A stretch of DNA of 64,000 bases from DATBHW01 sp035307385 (GTDB lineage Bacteria; Chloroflexota; Ktedonobacteria; Ktedonobacterales; DATBGS01). A program made the position numbers and the translations under genes. A model generated the notes under the pieces. That model worked only from the letters and a program-made list of their open reading frames with translations. It did not search any database and was not told the DNA's origin. Of the stretch, positions 62,358 through 64,000 are shown in pieces. Position 1 is the stretch's first letter, and each line of letters starts with the position of its first letter. The DNA lies in contig DATGID010000024.1 of the NCBI GenBank assembly GCA_035307385.1, positions 186,001-250,000 on the forward strand. Direction: 5' to 3'.

Positions 62358-64000
62358 ATGCAGGATAATCTCCTAGCGTTTCCACACTCAGCCAGCAGGC
62401 ATGGAGCGCATGTTCCCAGGTTTTTCCTACCCAATCCTCTCACGTCTCTTGTTGGTCGCACACAGGAAGTGATCGCTGTCTGCGCCATGCTCGCACGCCC
62501 CGAGGTACGCCTGCTCACTCTGACGGGAACCGGCGGCGTCGGGAAAACACGGGTGGCAATTGCGGCAGCACACGAGTTGCAGGAGACATTTGCCGATGGC
62601 GTCTGTTTTGTGCCTCTGGCGGCTATTCATGATGCGAACCAGGTAATCCCAGCAGTTGCCCAGGCCCTTGGGTTGCAATCCGGGAGCCGTCCAACCTTCG
62701 AGGTCGTGCAAGCCTCGCTGCGAGACAGCCAGCTCTTGCTGGTCCTGGATAACGTCGAACAGGTCGTGCGGGCCGCCTCTGCCCTGACCAATCTGCTCAT
62801 CGCCTGCAAAGGGGTGCGCATGCTTGTAACGAGTCGTGAATCGCTTCACGTCGATGGCGAACACGAGTTTCCGGTGCTCCCTTTGCCCCTCCCCGAAGAT
62901 GCGCGAGCAGGTGTAGTGGAGCTTGAAGGCAACCCGGCAGTCGCCCTCTTTTTAGAGCGTATCCAGGCCATTCAGCCCGGTTTCCAGTTGACGAGGGCCA
63001 ACGCGCCTACTCTCGCCGAGATTTGTATCCATCTGGAAGGCCTCCCCCTGGCCCTGGAACTGGCGGCGGCGCGCAGCAAACTCTTCTCACCAGCAGCGCT
63101 GCTTGCTCGCATCTCTTCGCGCTTGCCGTTCCTGACCACTGGCGCGCGTTCCGCCCTGCCGCGTCATCAAACATTGCGCAGCACCATTGCCTGGAGTTAC
63201 GATCTGCTCTCCCCGGCAGAGCAAACCCTCTTCCGGCGGCTATGCGTCTTCATCGGCGGCTGGACGCTGTCGGCGGTCGCAGACATGTATACCGCGCTTG
63301 ATAAGGATGCCTCAGGCGTCGAGGATGGTCTCGCGGCGCTCCTGGATAAAAGCTTGATTCTCTCCAGTACGCAGGAAGAAGAGGAAGAAGCGCGCTTCCA
63401 GATGCTGGAAACCATCCGCGAGTTTGGCCTGGAATGCTTACAGGAATCTGAAGAGGAAGAACGGGTCAGGCTGGCGCACGCGCACTATTATCTGAACTGG
63501 ACCGAAACAAGCAGGAAGGCGTTATTTGGCAGCAGACAGGCCGTTTTGCTCCAGCGCTACATCCAAGAACAAGGCAACTGGCGGACAGCCATGCGCCTTG
63601 TACTCAAACGACAGGATATCGATGCGGCGCTGCGTCTGGCAAAGGGGCTGAGTGTCTTCTGGCTCATCTGGGGGTATAGCTTCGATCAGCTCTATCTCAT
63701 TGAGGGAAGGGACTTTCTGGAGCGTATCTTAAGCGCAAGCGAGGCGGAGGAAACGTCTCTGCGAGTCTGGGCACTTTCGATCTATGGAGGGATACTGGCC
63801 CAACTGCGTGATGTAGAACGCAGCTTTGACGCCTGCCACGCGGGCCTGGCTCTGGCTCGCAAGATTGGGGATGTTGAAGGCATCGTCACCAGCCTGTGGA
63901 TGCTCTTGCTTCCACTGCTCACCCAGGACGATTTCAAAACTGCGCGCGGTGCTGTGGAGGAGGCCGTTGCTCTCGCACAGACGCTTCAGGGCACCGCGAC
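62358..64000 (+). CDS. Large NB-ARC/LuxR-type ATPase regulator, 3' end beyond window
   Basis: An open frame of at least 547 codons with no stop before the right edge. A Walker A motif LTGTGGVGKTRVA (about residues 55-67), LLLVLDNVEQVV as Walker B, and a helical LPLALELAAARSKLFSP motif with HQTLRSTIAWSYDLLSPAEQTLFRRL define an NB-ARC/AfsR-like STAND ATPase. A TPR-like helical region follows (ALRLAKGLSVFW, SFDACHAGLALARKIGDVEGI). Such proteins usually end in a LuxR-type HTH or TPR array, outside the window here. ATG 62358 has an AGCAGGG site close upstream. STAND proteins act as signal-dependent switches. Confidence 0.88.
   Translation, partial: MQDNLLAFPHSASRHGAHVPRFFLPNPLTSLVGRTQEVIAVCAMLARPEVRLLTLTGTGGVGKTRVAIAAAHELQETFADGVCFVPLAAIHDANQVIPAVAQALGLQSGSRPTFEVVQASLRDSQLLLVLDNVEQVVRAASALTNLLIACKGVRMLVTSRESLHVDGEHEFPVLPLPLPEDARAGVVELEGNPAVALFLERIQAIQPGFQLTRANAPTLAEICIHLEGLPLALELAAARSKLFSPAALLARISSRLPFLTTGARSALPRHQTLRSTIAWSYDLLSPAEQTLFRRLCVFIGGWTLSAVADMYTALDKDASGVEDGLAALLDKSLILSSTQEEEEEARFQMLETIREFGLECLQESEEEERVRLAHAHYYLNWTETSRKALFGSRQAVLLQRYIQEQGNWRTAMRLVLKRQDIDAALRLAKGLSVFWLIWGYSFDQLYLIEGRDFLERILSASEAEETSLRVWALSIYGGILAQLRDVERSFDACHAGLALARKIGDVEGIVTSLWMLLLPLLTQDDFKTARGAVEEAVALAQTLQGTA

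Overview
The window is about 64 kb of GC-rich, gene-dense bacterial chromosome with mixed operon directions. It carries two tRNA genes, no rRNA, no CRISPR array and no recognisable insertion sequence. The gene mix suggests a soil-type, chemo-organotrophic Chloroflexota, most likely a Ktedonobacteria relative: streptogramin-lyase-like propellers, NarL-type two-component pair, large ATPase regulator, many small oxidoreductases and hydrolases, and a T-box riboswitch outside the Firmicutes. The taxonomic call is inference from gene style, not a computed placement.

Layout. 1-3140: end of an amino-acid permease, a flavin amine oxidase and an SCP2-type protein, closed by a strong terminator. 3236-5812: a leftward TetR - haloalkane-dehalogenase-like - NADPH:quinone-reductase-like operon with a large palindrome over its promoter, followed by a decayed quinol-monooxygenase pseudogene (5943-6201). 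6568-8546: a dipeptidase, tRNA-Phe, a 47-residue membrane microprotein and tRNA-Val. 8725-17401: an anchored beta-propeller, an ABC exporter, a GH3-like protein, a KGG stress protein, an rRNA methyltransferase, a hydrolase, an SDR, and a P-loop kinase fused to a GIY-YIG nuclease. 17523-24661: a molybdopterin oxidoreductase, a membrane-anchored Ig-like protein, a YbjQ-family protein, and a histidine kinase / response regulator / phosphotransferase run. 24667-32296: a leftward run of GDPD, a second molybdopterin oxidoreductase, a Nudix-RNase H fusion, RecJ and an amidohydrolase.

32535-40692 is a tightly overlapped rightward cluster: two cobalamin-binding-type radical SAM enzymes, a Wzx-like flippase, a methyltransferase, a nucleotidyltransferase-like protein and an O-antigen-ligase-like polymerase. 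It looks like an uncharacterised envelope glycan or lipid pathway. 40780-52638 holds metabolic genes: LOG family, D-aminopeptidase, MalQ, an epimerase, a split chromate transporter, a D-malate/tartrate dehydrogenase, an aldo/keto reductase, two acyl-CoA dehydrogenases and DinB. A candidate structured RNA lies at 49440-49593.

52684-57149 is the clearest regulated unit. A sigma70-type promoter and a T-box leader with a CGC (Arg) specifier precede argF-argH-GNAT-argG, so the last steps of arginine synthesis should be induced by uncharged tRNA-Arg. 57216-62103 holds a Rieske oxygenase with a thiolase, a DoxX / membrane protein / cyclase run and a DUF72 protein. At 62358 a large NB-ARC-type ATPase regulator runs off the right edge.

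The points most worth follow-up are the kinase-GIY-YIG and Nudix-RNase H fusions, the arginine T-box, the radical SAM/flippase cluster, the orphan RNA, the catalytic-residue losses in the dehalogenase-like and GH3-like proteins, and a repeated terminator family.
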